DNA of 64,000 nucleotides, from contig RSEF01000001.1 in assembly GCA_003993805.1 (NCBI GenBank), forward strand, positions 213,350,894 through 213,414,893. The letters run 5' to 3'. This stretch comes from Himantopus leucocephalus (taxonomy: Eukaryota > Chordata > Aves > Charadriiformes > Recurvirostridae). Positions within the stretch are counted from its first letter, which is position 1, and every line of letters begins with the position of its first letter. This document shows positions 25,301 to 34,494 of this stretch, one piece after another. The position numbers were made by a program, and so were the translations under genes. The notes below the pieces were generated by a model. It was not told the origin of the DNA, ran no database searches, and saw only the letters and a program-made list of their open reading frames with translations.

Positions 25301-26007
25301 TATTTATAGAATCTGATTGGAGGCGTGTATTTCATTCCACCGTACTATTAATAGGACCCTTAATATACAAATCTTCCTTGATTGTGTTCAGAAATAACTA
25401 CACAAGGAGCCACGATCGAGGATTTCTGCTGTCCAAAACCCCAAACTATTTTCACATTTAATGACGACAATCTCTGTACGGTGGAACTGAAGGCAGGTCT
25501 GTGTAGACAGAGAGAAGGAAGCCTGCTCACTTAATCTTGTGCAACAGCCCATGGATTCAGGTTGTTTTTAGTTTCCTAACATGAACACACAAATATGGAA
25601 GGATAGTAAATTGTGTTTTGTAGCAGATAGCTTTTTTTGGATTTGGAAACTGTGCAAAACATCATAGCCGTTAAGTGATCGATACATCCCTTAACTGCAG
25701 TTAGAGTACAAGGCACTGACAAATTTGCTTGCTCTTTTTCAGAAAGCAGACAAATTCAGCAATTATCCTGTTTATCACACCGTGTATGAGACCTTTGAGT
25801 TAGTGGAAAAGTTTTATGACCCCACCTTCAAGAAACAGCTTACAGTTGCCCAGTTACGAGGCAAACTGGTTTATGAACTGGCAGATTCCCAGGTCATTCC
25901 ATTTGACTGTAGAGATTATGGAGAAGCCTTAAAAGGATATAGCAATAGAATTTATAAATTGGCCAAGAAACATGAAGAAGAGCTGAAAACTTACAAAGTA
26001 TCATTTG
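1245..26007 (+). CDS. NAALAD2: NAALAD2, N-acetylated alpha-linked acidic dipeptidase 2 (exons 2-16, partial at both ends)
   Basis: Glutamate carboxypeptidase II-family (peptidase M28) zinc enzyme, known in mammals as a type II membrane glycoprotein with its catalytic domain outside the cell; it removes C-terminal acidic residues from peptides such as N-acetylaspartylglutamate. Fifteen exons with GT/AG borders and matching phases give 591 open codons, against about 740 for the family. The order is stalk, protease domain with inserted PA-like apical domain, then start of the dimerisation domain. Zinc ligands are visible as His (12543), Asp (12573), Glu (13123), Asp (15824) and His (25776); the catalytic Glu codon is at 13120. 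NAALAD2 is chosen over the paralogue FOLH1 because of [34 protein letters not shown] and DPTFKKQL, and because CHORDC1 follows. The membrane-anchor exon is upstream. Exons 17-19, which carry the S1' Lys-Tyr pair of the family, are not in the window. Confidence 0.95.
3110..3720 (+). mobile_element. Degraded CR1 LINE ORF2 (reverse transcriptase) fragment
   Basis: By eye it follows the order of the avian CR1 ORF2 sequence: a GGGGCCAGG-type stretch near 3140, an AGGCTGATGTCCC block near 3240, AGGCAAGAAGGACAAT near 3266, and GACTTTAACAAGGCTTTGGC near 3489, equivalent to the DFxKAFDTVSH motif of the reverse transcriptase. Many substitutions and short deletions break the frame. Both ends are approximate. 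Confidence 0.7.
3473..3720. repeat. Near-identical 123-nt copies flanking a single N (3596)
   Basis: 3473-3595 and 3598-3720 match except for a few A/G differences. The layout fits two contig ends carrying the same sequence, joined by one N without merging, rather than a biological tandem repeat. Confidence 0.85.
4526..4712 (+). CDS. NAALAD2: NAALAD2 exon 3
   Basis: 187 nt after acceptor TTTTAG and before donor GTGATC. The translation includes [14 protein letters not shown] and [18 protein letters not shown], among the most conserved stretches of the family's N-terminal protease segment. Confidence 0.95.
4713..6130 (+). other. NAALAD2 intron 3
   Basis: 1.4 kb intron. Its first half holds an old reversed repeat fragment; I see nothing in the rest. 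Confidence 0.85.
4974..5330 (-). mobile_element. Ancient CR1/L3-like LINE 3' end, reversed (approximate limits)
   Basis: GAATGGCCGTACTGGTTCAG is the reverse complement of the motif near 449-495. It is followed by a pyrimidine-rich stretch (5150-5270) resembling the reversed C-terminal ORF2 region of CR1-type elements. Heavily diverged; the family name is uncertain. Confidence 0.4.
6131..6232 (+). CDS. NAALAD2: NAALAD2 exon 4
   Basis: 102 nt (34 codons) between GATAG and GTAAGA. It encodes GYENVTD and [10 protein letters not shown], the entry into the apical (PA-like) domain. An N-glycosylation sequon NVT is visible. Confidence 0.95.
6233..7049 (+). other. NAALAD2 intron 4
   Basis: 817 nt, AT-rich. 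No repeat, RNA or motif recognised. Confidence 0.85.
7050..7175 (+). CDS. NAALAD2: NAALAD2 exon 5
   Basis: 126 nt (42 codons), same length as the corresponding mammalian exon. It encodes [17 protein letters not shown] and ends [10 protein letters not shown]. The Arg in NYGRTED aligns with substrate-binding Arg210 of human GCPII. Confidence 0.96.
7176..7826 (+). other. NAALAD2 intron 5
   Basis: 651 nt. Nothing recognised except a short A-run near 7786-7796, just before the exon 6 acceptor. Confidence 0.85.
7827..8013 (+). CDS. NAALAD2: NAALAD2 exon 6
   Basis: 187 nt from acceptor CACAG to donor GTGAGT. It encodes [23 protein letters not shown] and [15 protein letters not shown], with the Asn that aligns with GCPII Asn257. 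The residue after ADY is Cys, where the human paralogues have Phe. Confidence 0.96.
8014..9129 (+). other. NAALAD2 intron 6
   Basis: 1.1 kb. No identifiable feature. Short open frames around 8634-9016 have no family similarity and lie within the intron. Confidence 0.85.
9130..9223 (+). CDS. NAALAD2: NAALAD2 exon 7
   Basis: 94 nt from acceptor TCTCAG to donor GTGAGT. It completes a Glu codon split with exon 6 and encodes [19 protein letters not shown], the end of the apical domain. Confidence 0.95.
9504..9602 (+). CDS. NAALAD2: NAALAD2 exon 8
   Basis: 99 nt from acceptor AACAG to donor GTCTGT. It encodes [20 protein letters not shown] and [10 protein letters not shown]. Two possible N-glycosylation sequons (NVS, NSS) are present. 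Confidence 0.94.
9603..11636 (+). other. NAALAD2 intron 8
   Basis: 2.0 kb. No exon or clear repeat. The stretch at 9900-10270 is somewhat richer in GC than its surroundings and may be an unrecognised old repeat. Confidence 0.85.
11637..11722 (+). CDS. NAALAD2: NAALAD2 exon 9
   Basis: 86 nt from acceptor TTTCAG to donor GTGAGC. It encodes [20 protein letters not shown] and RGAVEP, the return strand into the protease domain. Confidence 0.95.
11860..11943. repeat. 41-nt copies flanking a single N (11901)
   Basis: 11860-11900 and 11903-11943 (GTCCCTCCCAACACACT onward) are identical but for two bases. Confidence 0.85.
12045..12351. repeat. About 150-nt copies flanking a single N (12201)
   Basis: 12045-12200 and 12203-12351 match over their length, with a short deletion near 12226 and a few substitutions. 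Allelic contig ends left unmerged is the simplest reading. Confidence 0.85.
12520..12639 (+). CDS. NAALAD2: NAALAD2 exon 10 (first two zinc ligands)
   Basis: 120 nt from acceptor TTCCAG to donor GTAACT. It encodes [14 protein letters not shown]. The His codon at 12543-12545 and the Asp codon at 12573-12575 align with zinc ligands His377 and Asp387 of human GCPII; the Asp is expected to bridge both metals. Confidence 0.97.
12640..13075 (+). other. NAALAD2 intron 10
   Basis: 436 nt, AT-rich, T-rich towards the acceptor. Nothing else seen. Confidence 0.85.
13076..13158 (+). CDS. NAALAD2: NAALAD2 exon 11 (catalytic Glu)
   Basis: 83 nt from acceptor TTGCAG to donor GTAAAT. It encodes [20 protein letters not shown]. 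The paired Glu codons at 13120-13125 align with the catalytic base Glu424 and zinc ligand Glu425. Confidence 0.97.
13159..15775 (+). other. NAALAD2 intron 11 with a 100-N gap
   Basis: Intron interrupted by an assembly gap at 14146-14245. Exon phases on both sides agree, so no coding sequence needs to be in the gap. No repeat identified with confidence. Confidence 0.8.
14146..14245. other. Assembly gap, 100 N
   Basis: Exactly 100 Ns, the convention for a gap of unknown size. Confidence 0.99.
15776..15839 (+). CDS. NAALAD2: NAALAD2 exon 12 (zinc ligand Asp)
   Basis: 64 nt from acceptor CCCCAG to donor GTGTGT. It encodes [20 protein letters not shown]. Asp at 15824-15826 aligns with zinc ligand Asp453. 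Confidence 0.95.
15840..18546 (+). other. NAALAD2 intron 12
   Basis: 2.7 kb. A 180-codon open frame at 17031-17573 has no recognisable domain and is taken as chance. A short AAT-repeat stretch lies near 18250-18265. Confidence 0.8.
18547..18614 (+). CDS. NAALAD2: NAALAD2 exon 13
   Basis: 68 nt from acceptor TTTCAG to donor GTACAG. It encodes [20 protein letters not shown]. The Arg in TLRVD aligns with Arg463 of the family's arginine patch. Confidence 0.95.
21085..21339. repeat. 127-nt copies flanking a single N (21212)
   Basis: 21085-21211 and 21213-21339 start with CAGGGAAGCTCTGTTTTGCA and match at nearly every base. Confidence 0.85.
21345..21549. repeat. 102-nt copies flanking a single N (21447)
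   Basis: 21345-21446 and 21448-21549 start with TTTGCTAATCAGTTG and differ at a few bases. This begins six bases after the previous pair ends, so a very short contig seems to have been placed between two larger ones. Confidence 0.85.
23476..23567 (+). CDS. NAALAD2: NAALAD2 exon 14
   Basis: 92 nt from acceptor CTCCAG to donor GTATGT. It encodes [20 protein letters not shown] and ends two bases into an Arg codon completed by exon 15. Confidence 0.95.
23568..24997 (+). other. NAALAD2 intron 14
   Basis: 1.4 kb of AT-rich sequence. The only motif noted is a CTCF-like core near 24496. Confidence 0.8.
24496..24508 (+). promoter_or_regulatory. CTCF-like core motif in intron 14
   Basis: CCAGTAGATGGCA fits the CCASYAGRKGGCR core at all 13 positions. 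A match this short in intronic sequence could be chance; nothing here shows binding. Confidence 0.25.
24998..25088 (+). CDS. NAALAD2: NAALAD2 exon 15
   Basis: 91 nt from acceptor GTGTAG to donor GTAAGT. It encodes [20 protein letters not shown] and GRVRYTKN; the two Arg residues of GRVRY align with Arg534 and Arg536 of the arginine patch. Confidence 0.96.
25089..25742 (+). other. NAALAD2 intron 15
   Basis: 654 nt. No feature recognised beyond the pyrimidine-rich acceptor. Confidence 0.85.
25743..26007 (+). CDS. NAALAD2: NAALAD2 exon 16 (last zinc ligand; last exon seen)
   Basis: 265 nt from acceptor TTTCAG to donor GTGAGT. It encodes [20 protein letters not shown], then the start of the helical dimerisation domain, and stops one base into the next codon. 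His at 25776-25778 aligns with zinc ligand His553. The donor shows that more exons should follow, but none is found. Confidence 0.96.
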
Positions 26008-26582
26008 GTGAGTAATAGCCACAACAGTATTTCTTATGTGCATTAATGAGTATTATGCAAGGACGTGATATATCTGTTATAGCTCTGAAATTGAATTCCT
26101 TACTTTCCTGTTTCAATTCTGCCATTATAATAAAGAGCCCCCTTTTTTTTTTCCTAAACATAACACAGGTTTAACACATTATAGATGTGAGGGTTGTAGA
26201 CGAGAGGGTTACAATAACTTTCATTCATATTACTAATTTTGGGCATTATTGCAGTTCTCACAAGCAGTCGTAGAATGCAATCAAATGCAGAACAAAGAGA
26301 CAGTATCAGCCCCTGCTTCTCACTTTCTTGCTTAAAAAAGAAGGCAAGTTAAACATTTATGGCAACTGCCTGGAACATGGGAGACACAGGTGCCCATTCC
26401 TCCTCAGCCAAAGACTTCATCTGACCTCGGGAAACTTGCTGTCTCAGTGCCTGGATACCACTTGTAGGCAACAGAAGCACTTCTCTAACTCGTCTGCATA
26501 AATACATCTATTTTCTGAACACTTGAACACATTGCAATGAAGCATATAAAACAGGTCAGAAACAGCAGAGTGCTCTTTCTTT
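26008..26582 (+). other. Start of NAALAD2 intron 16
   Basis: Begins with donor GTGAGT and runs 575 nt into the assembly gap without an exon 17 match. Nothing else seen. Confidence 0.7.
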
Positions 26583-26682
26583 NNNNNNNNNNNNNNNNNN
26601 NNNNNNNNNNNNNNNNNNNNNNNNNNNNNNNNNNNNNNNNNNNNNNNNNNNNNNNNNNNNNNNNNNNNNNNNNNNNNNNNNN
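26583..26682. other. Assembly gap, 100 N; NAALAD2 exons 17-19 may be lost here
   Basis: A 100-N gap of unknown true size. The three final NAALAD2 exons are not found on either side before CHORDC1, so this gap is the best candidate for holding them. Confidence 0.9.
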
Positions 26683-26999
26683 TTTTCATTCAGAAGGCCC
26701 TAAAGCGCTTGGGGATTAAAGCGTATGTATGCATGAAGGGATTAAAACATACCTGCTTCATTCCTTGCTTTTAGCATCTGTCACGGAGAGATTATTGTGA
26801 AAGACAGTGCTTTGCACTCTCTCGCTGTAGTGCGTTCCACGGGACAGACAGCCCCTTCAGTGCTGCTGGTGGTCCTCTAGTCCTGATTGAAAAGCATGAA
26901 AATGAATACATGTATCTTTAAAAGGTTGCTTGTTCTCCTCTTTAACCAAGTTAAGGATTAAATATGTCCATCACAGGTCTTTTTAAAAAAAGAAAATTG

Positions 27000-27132
27000 C
27001 CTGAATGCAGAAATAGTTTATCCTGCGGTGGTGTCATTCGGAGGGTAAGAGCAGCACCTGCAGAGNCCTGAATGCAGAAATAGTTTATCCTGCGGTGGTG
27101 TCATTCGGAGGGTAAGAGCAGCACCTGCAGAG
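27000..27132. repeat. 66-nt identical copies flanking a single N (27066)
   Basis: 27000-27065 and 27067-27132 (CCTGAATGCAGAAATAG onward) are identical by eye. Confidence 0.85.
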
Positions 27133-28046
27133 AACAACTACTGCGGTGACCCACGTTATTCCTAAGGAAAACAGCGGCAGGATGAGACTCTGGAAGATAC
27201 TGAAAGTTACTGAGGACTTTCTGCCCCTCCCAGGCAATGCTGTGAAACCCTCGAGGAGGCAGAGCTGGAATCTCCAGGCAACACGGCATCAAAGGCGGCT
27301 GGTGACCTCCTCTCTGCAGCTGGTAGGAACAGGATCTACTCAGCATGGCCTGGTTTTTCTCTCTCTTACTCTAAATTCCTCTATTTTCATTCACGGAATT
27401 TTAGCATACACCATAAGGGTGCCATGAAGAGAGCTGAATGATGGTGAACGTCATGGACTTCCCTACGGCACAGCAGAGAAGACAACACTAATTAAATTAA
27501 ATACCGAAACCTTGCTTCTGCTCTGCTGTTCTCTTTGGAGCCGAACCAAAGCGCAGCGTTCCTCACTGAGCAACACCTGCTACCCAGAAATTGTCCCCAG
27601 AGAAACCAGCAGGAGCTGAATTTTGTGAGCAGCCTTTTTTAAGGCAAAAGACTGTTTCCATTACACCACTGGGACTAAAAGCAACTCCGATGAAGCAAGA
27701 GCGGCTACTTTTTAACCCTGTAATTGAGCTGCAAGTCTGGGGTGTATTAGAGTTGAGCTCTAAGTCAAACTCAGCGGTTACATCTGTTAATCAGCATCAG
27801 CAGGAGGAATTTTGAAAGCCTGAATGGTTTGGGAGCTGTCTGAATTACTCTATACTTGCTTGTGCCAGTTATGATCCGTGGAGCCAAGGCAGCTCCTGCC
27901 AGTGTCTGCACAGTGTTTTTCCTGGTGGATCCTACACCTTCAGGCATTTTCTTCCTCATCCAAGAAAATCTATGAGCTATTCCTCAACCCAGTCTGTAAG
28001 GTACATCCATTTTCTGGACGAAAGCTCTCGGGGCACTCCAAGAACA

Positions 28047-28086
28047 GAGGAGGAAGAGGAGGAGGAGGAGGAGGAGGAGGAGGACT
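28047..28086 (+). repeat. (GAG)n microsatellite
   Basis: About 40 nt of GAG repeats with one GAA interruption. It creates an artificial poly-Glu, Gly or Leu run in the frames that cross it. Confidence 0.9.
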
Positions 28087-28483
28087 GGTTTGTTAGGCAC
28101 CTCATGCGGGAGGGAAAAGCCTTTCGGGGGAGGGCACCAGATCAGAACAGACGTGCTATGCCTATGTGGCGCCTTCCCCAGCCGTGCTCTGCCACCTCGC
28201 TGGCAGGAAGCTGCTGACACATTCCTCATGCCGCCATCCTCATCACCGCCAAACTTGGCTGTATTTTTAGACGGAGTCTCAAGCCACAGTCGCTGGACAC
28301 GGCGCCTGTTGTGACAACACACCCATACGTAACCCATCCGCAGGAGGACGTCAGGCTGGGAAACACGGTCAGCTGCGGACACTGAGCACCGATTTAGCTC
28401 CCGCTGAGATCACTTGTCCCTTCGGGTATTCCTGGAACCAACCCCCGGCTCCTGAAGCACTGCTTTTGCTTCCTCAGCTCTCT

Positions 28484-28662
28484 CCGTCTCCCCAGCCGTG
28501 TTCCCACACCTTTCCCACCCGAGCCGGCGTCGCTGGCGTCTCCCGCCCGCGCCCAAACCCCGTCCTCAGCCCCGCAGCTCAGACAGAGCGACCCCGGCAC
28601 TGAGCCTCGCAGGAGCGCCGGCGGAGGGCTACAACACGAGGATGCCGCCCGCCTTACTACGG
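28484..28662. promoter_or_regulatory. CpG-rich cluster, possible CpG island or promoter
   Basis: Counted by eye, 22 CpG dinucleotides fall in about 180 nt, in a window where most kilobases have few. It lies 2.5 kb beyond the last NAALAD2 exon seen and far from the 5' end of either gene. No TATA box or start site identified. It could be an unannotated promoter, a GC-rich repeat, or sequence joined from elsewhere. Confidence 0.35.
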
Positions 28663-29021
28663 CCAGAAAGAAACACTCTTTATTAGTAAAGACAAGTTCA
28701 TTGAGAGTATACTTGAAATCCTAATTGTGTGATCAAAGAACATTTAGTCTCTATTTATTACAGAAGAAGAAAAAACAACGAACGCTATTAGAAACAAAAC
28801 TTTCAACAAAAAAGCAGTTAAAATGATTAAGAGCTGCTTATTTTCCCAAGGTCTCCGGTATCACCCTGTGCCCCTTCTCTAACCGTCCTGTGCCCATGGA
28901 CCACTACACCACATCCCATGCCCCAGTTTCCACGGCCCCTGCTTGTGGCAGGCTCGTGTTCCTCTGCAGCTTGGTGCTAGAACCGTAAATATGTTGGTCT
29001 GCACAGAAAAGCTGCTTCTTA

Positions 29022-29194
29022 CTAGTACCTATATTAAAAATATGGTTATATCATATAACTATAAAAGAAGAAACAAAAGTAAAACAAATAAGGCAACAGC
29101 TACCTGGNCTAGTACCTATATTAAAAATATGGTTATACCATATATCTATAAAAGAAGAAACAAAGGTAAAACAAATAAGGCAACAGCCACTTGT
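29022..29194. repeat. About 85-nt copies flanking a single N (29108)
   Basis: 29022-29107 and 29109-29194 begin CTAGTACCTATATTAAAAA and differ at a few bases. Confidence 0.85.
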
Positions 29195-32100
29195 GAGAGA
29201 ACCTGTAACAGCCAAACGAGCCAAACCAGAGCTCCATGCAGGCAAGGAGAAGTTTGGACAAGGCGAGCCTGGCAAGTCCCAGGACCCGCAGGGCTGGGAC
29301 AAAGCTTTGCCCTGCTACGAGCCGCGGCAATACGGCATTTATCGAGCTGTCAGCGGAGATGGGCACTCAGGGACTGCTTGGGGAAGACCCCAAGTTTTTG
29401 AAAGAACAGTCATTAAGGACAGCTGCTTATACATGGTCTTGTATACATGTACGTGGTCTTGTATAAGGTCTGGCAAACCTGAGAAATGGATGAAACGGAG
29501 CAAGTTTTTCTTTCTACATTTTCAAACCGTCCCGGTTCACGTAATTCAGCCTGACCGGACTTTGGTTTTGCAAATATCCATCGTTCTTGTGACCTGCGGT
29601 CTGGTAAGCAGTAACCTGCCTGAGAACTGGACATTTATTTCGGATTCAGAGTGTAACTGCTCTTACGCACTCCCCAGCCCTTTGCCCCTCAGGCAGTACC
29701 TCTCTTATTACCAGAACATGGAGAGGCTCCAGCACAGTCCGTCAGCTCTCCCACGGCTACTGCGCGTTCTGCAGACAGCTCTACTTACAATTTCAGTGAG
29801 GAACACCTACCGCGTATGGAGGGAAAATGAGGACGTACAACACTGCAGACTGCAACATACCCTTGAAAAGTTATGTTTACTTAAGTACCCCCGTGGGACA
29901 GTTTAAGATAAAGCAAATGTGCATTATATAATGAAACTGAAATGCAAAACCCCATTAAAATGACACATGCTTTAGCTTAAGAATTGTGCGCTCAACGTTT
30001 TGGTACTGCCACTCAACCACGTTGAAGTTTTTGGCCACTTTTCGTTGTACAACTCCCAACCACACTGCAGTCTTCGGGCCACGTGCAGCAATATAATGGT
30101 TCAATAATAAATGCAATAAACTTAATTGTCTGCGTTCTAAAGTAAAATATTATTGAGGAGAAATAACAGCAAAAGAAGACATGCTGAACGATGCCACTGT
30201 GCTCACGCAGCACACAGCAACAAGGGGAACCGCTACAAAGATACAATTATAAAACTGTGATCTGAAAAGCTTCAAGGCTTTGGCTCATTCACAGTTGGAG
30301 CCGTTGCTCTCTATTAACCTCCAGTCCTGCCGTGGCTGGGGCTGCGCTGCCCGCTCAAACCAAGGCAAGTCTCAGTATGTTTTCTATGAACTATGTCATT
30401 TTTCTATAAACTTGCAAAAACTTCTGTTAAAAATTTATTTTCAACTACAATTTAATATTCTCCGTTCATTGTAGCGGCTTCATCTTCTTTACAGCTGTTA
30501 ACTGCTCTTGGAAAGCATAAGCATCCCAGTTAATTTATAAATCCATTAAAGTAAAAATTTTGTAACAGAAGTGCTGACAGGCTTCCGCTTCGCAGCGCTA
30601 CAATTAAAGAACAATTCTGAACTGAACACTTTTGTTGTAGGTTTTGCTCCCGAGTAGACGCTCCAAATGTTAACGGCTTTCCCAGATGAAGGCAGAGCAT
30701 TTAAAGTTGGGGTTAATGTTTACGTATACAACAATATAACTGGATTACAAGGCATTCCTTTAAAAAAAAAAAATCCGTCCCTTGGGGTCTAGAAGCACTC
30801 AGGATCAACTCTGCTTCTTATACATGAGTCTGATTTTTCAATAAAGGAGGAACAAATTAGGTTAGGCATATTGGGCTAGAAGCACATTAAGGTCGTTTTC
30901 TCCCAAGCACTGGATTCAGCAGCAATAATGCACTATCAATATTTATCATAAATCTAAAACACATTCCAGAGAACAAGGTTTTTGGACTAAAAATATTTCA
31001 TAGGTGGTTGTAAGGCAACAGCCCCGCCTCCAGCTAGCTTGGAATGACTTTTGTTGCAATGCAGCTTTTATGACTATTTAGCCAGGAACTGATTTTTCAT
31101 ATACTTGTTCCCAGTAGGTAACAAAAATGTTTTATTCAAGAGGATGCTTCCTTCTCACACAGAAGCGCGCTGGCTGCAAAAAAAAAAGTGCCTTTTCTGG
31201 ATAGCCAGAACCAGTCCTCATGGAGGTTGATCAGTTTGGCTGAAGAAAACCCCACTGATGCACTTCACGTACCTCCAGGAGGTCCCCGGTGCCCGTTCCT
31301 CCCTCCCCGTCCTTTGAGGCTCACAGGACTGACCACATGCGCGCGGTTGACGGTGGTCACGTATGGTGCTTCTTCACTCCTGGTCAGGCCAATATTGTGT
31401 CAGGAAAACAAAATGTTCAGCAGTTCAATAGAAAAATGTTGACTTTACGAAGACGAGTAGAAATCTGTGCTGCCTGGAGAAGTCTTAAGCAGCACGCGCT
31501 GCCCGCCCATCCTCCTCCCCGCTGACACCCCGTCTGCCCTGCACCGACCCCTCATCCCGCAAACTCAGAGAAACTGAATTTGCTTGATCAACGATCAGTT
31601 GGCACAGAAACTGTGGGTTAGTTTACAATGTCTGTGACAGCATCTTGGTTATCTTTGGTTAAAACACCTGCCCAAATTTTGAGAAAACACAAAGTTTTTA
31701 TTACCGCAGAAAATTTCAGGCCCTGAAATTTTGATTGAATTTCAAATTCAATTCAAAAATCGAATCCTTTTTCTCTCTGTTGTGGGGAAGGCAGTTTTTT
31801 TCAAAAAAACACCCCAGGAAAATAGGAGGAAAAATAAAAAGCAGCAGAGCTATAGTATTCCAGTAAGTTTGTGACAGCTCAAAATGCTCAGATAGAACCA
31901 TTTCTGTGGGTGAGTCGGGCCCCCATCGGAGCAGCCACGCTCACTCCGGCCGCTGCGCAACCCGCCCGGCCGGACAGGGCCATTGTGTCGGAAAGTAATG
32001 GGCAAAGCAAGCATGGCGTGGGGAAAAAATACCCTTTCCCACAGTTTCCCTCCTACATAGACTGACCTGTGGAAAACGCCCACTTGCATTCTATTTCACC

Positions 32101-33583
32101 AACCCTGTTTCAAGTTCAAAGGGAAGTTCTCTCCCATAACAAAAGAAGTCAAAAAAAAACCCCAAATGCAGCCAGCGTGTAATAAGAATTTTATTGAGTA
32201 CATTTAGAAAAAAACCCTAGAGCATGAAGACATGAGATTAACTTCTGCATGTAAGTTTTATGAAAGTGCAGAATCAAACAACCATGCAAAAAGACATTTC
32301 CCCCCTTCACCTGTAATTCAAGACTCTTATAATGGCGAAATTATTACCACCTTAAAACAGTGTTCCAGACACGTAACTCATTACTTTAAAAACGATCTCG
32401 TTCCTGAATGGAGATAAAAAAAAATTCAGTAGCAGTAGGGAAAGACCGATAATTAACAGGTACAGTATGTAACCGATACTCATGCCATGTTTAAAGAATG
32501 CAAGCAAAAAATGCATGGTTATGTAGAACAAGTAGATTTTTTTTCAAGGCAAAATTCCTATTAAAACTAGTCCCTAAACTACTGAAATGGTGACTTGATA
32601 ATGTACATGATCCAGGAGATCATCCAATGGAAGATTTTTTTTTTTGGTCAAGTTATATCAGTGCCATGTAAAACCTAAGAGTCAGAGTAGCTGAGCAGCC
32701 CAGGGCTTAATGGTATATTGACATTAAAAATAAATTCCTCCTCCTCCAAGAAATGTTGCGTATGTCATGCTAGGTAGCAAAATAGGCTTATACGTGAGGG
32801 AAAAGACTTCTTGGCAAAGATTTGTATACCCACACGGTATTTCATATGAAGAAGGGATTGTGAAGGAAAAGTTTTATATGCACCCGAACAGTCAGTTCTG
32901 AGACGCACAATAGACTGTCTACATGTGTAACATGTAAACCCATACTGAAACACACTACGCCTTTTAATGACTCATTAATTATAAAAATATAACTAGACTG
33001 TAGCACATTAACCAACTTGTTAAATACAACACAACTTCTGAAAACATGAAAAAAAGGATAAATTTAACGGCAAGCGTTCCAGTACATATTTGTTTGTACT
33101 TTATTATTTTATTTCACTATTATTAGACAGGTGAAAGCCTAAGAGATCAAAAATTGCTCAGCTTAGTTTTCAAATTTTGCTTTTGAGAGGTACTGGGACT
33201 GGTTTGGTATACTACAGCTGGTTTCAGCTTCTCTTCACATTTACTTTTACTGGTAAATAAAAGTTTGGCTACACCCAAATCAAAATTCCCCTGAGGCGCC
33301 AGCTACCACCATCCGTGCCAAGATGTCATTTCATGAAACACCAGGGCCGCACACGGGCGCGTTGGAGACTGTGGTGAGCGACTGCTCAAAGCACTCACAC
33401 TCAGCAAGCGCCAGAGCTTCTGCAGCTGGATGGTGGACGCAGACACCTGGTTATAAAAGGCTGCTAAGAATTAATGCAGTTAAACAAGAGACCTATGGCA
33501 GTCTACACCATCTGAAAGTTTACCCTTTTATTGTGAAAACCATCGTGGGCCATAGAAAATGAGGCTGTTATTTGTAAAACCGA

Positions 33584-33638
33584 TACCTTCTTGCCTGATC
33601 AAAGCTGGTTNACCTTCTTGCCTCATCAAAGCTGGTTT
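33584..33638. repeat. 27-nt copies flanking a single N (33611)
   Basis: ACCTTCTTGCCT followed by ATCAAAGCTGGTT appears on both sides of the N with one G/C difference. Confidence 0.8.
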
Positions 33639-34494
33639 TTTGTTTCCTGGCTTTTTTAAACGGCTGAATTTTAAAAGTGGGTTTATTGTCACTGATGGGG
33701 AAAAGTCATTACGGAACTCCTGAGGTATCTTTAATTTTCTGCTGAAAGTATGAACAACAGGAAAAGAGTAGGAGGAATGAATAAGAAGCAAAAGCAAAAC
33801 TGAAGACAATGTTCACAGGAGCTTTCTTCCACTTATGACCAAGTTGACTCAGCTACCAGCTGAATGTGCTTTAAAAGGGTGTAACAAATAGTTGGGGGGG
33901 TCTCAAAGTTGTCAGCAGCAACAGCAGAAGGTCCCTTCATCCACATTTTTCTCCATTTAGCGTTTGGCATACTAAGAGAGCATACGACTTGCTTCAAAAC
34001 AGAAATTCTGTTTTCCCAAGAAATTCCATTTCTCTCGCAGTCCTTTAAAATGGGTTTTACGTGATGTAAACTTACTGCACGTGGGGATGCAAATAAATCA
34101 AAAATATGTAAAAAAATGTGGAAAACAGAAGATATTTCGGGTATTTATATATCCATGTGGACAGACACACGTTTGAAGTAGGTTGTCAAACGAGAACTTC
34201 ATCCTGGCATTTAAACACTGCTCATTTTGCTGTCCAAGTTCAGAGTTCTCCACACAAACCCACAGACAGCACGCTACTAGCTGCAGCGATCCAGAATTTT
34301 TCATCCACTGAAGGGATTGTTCTCGGTATTGTACTAATAAGAGCTACACTTGTTGGTTCAGAACACATCAGGGAAAATCTGTTCCATTTTTAGAGGACCA
34401 TTTGCAGACATACATTTTTTCAAGCTTGTACCCTGTGACTTCACAGCACCTGACATTTTCAAATGTATTTAAAAAACACAGAAAGAAAGAAGGC

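Larger units (their letters stand above)
26683..28440. other. Sequence between the genes, no exon seen
   Basis: Richer in GC than the NAALAD2 introns. Contains the duplicated join at 27066 and the GAG microsatellite. Open frames here lack family similarity. It may be NAALAD2 intron, 3' flank, or sequence joined from elsewhere. Confidence 0.5.
28663..34494. other. Sequence between the genes, no exon seen
   Basis: Mostly AT-rich with small GC-rich patches near 31280-31370 and 31915-31990. A 237-codon open frame at 29193-29906 (+) has no recognisable domain. A minus-strand AATAAA at 28679-28684 sits exactly where the sequence turns GC-rich, and another lies at 32190-32195. A very long CHORDC1 3' UTR or a separate noncoding transcript cannot be excluded. 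Confidence 0.45.

Noticed and set aside
27984..28382. 132-codon minus-strand frame with a leucine run
   Set aside because: The leucine run is only the reverse reading of the GAG microsatellite; the rest has no recognisable domain.
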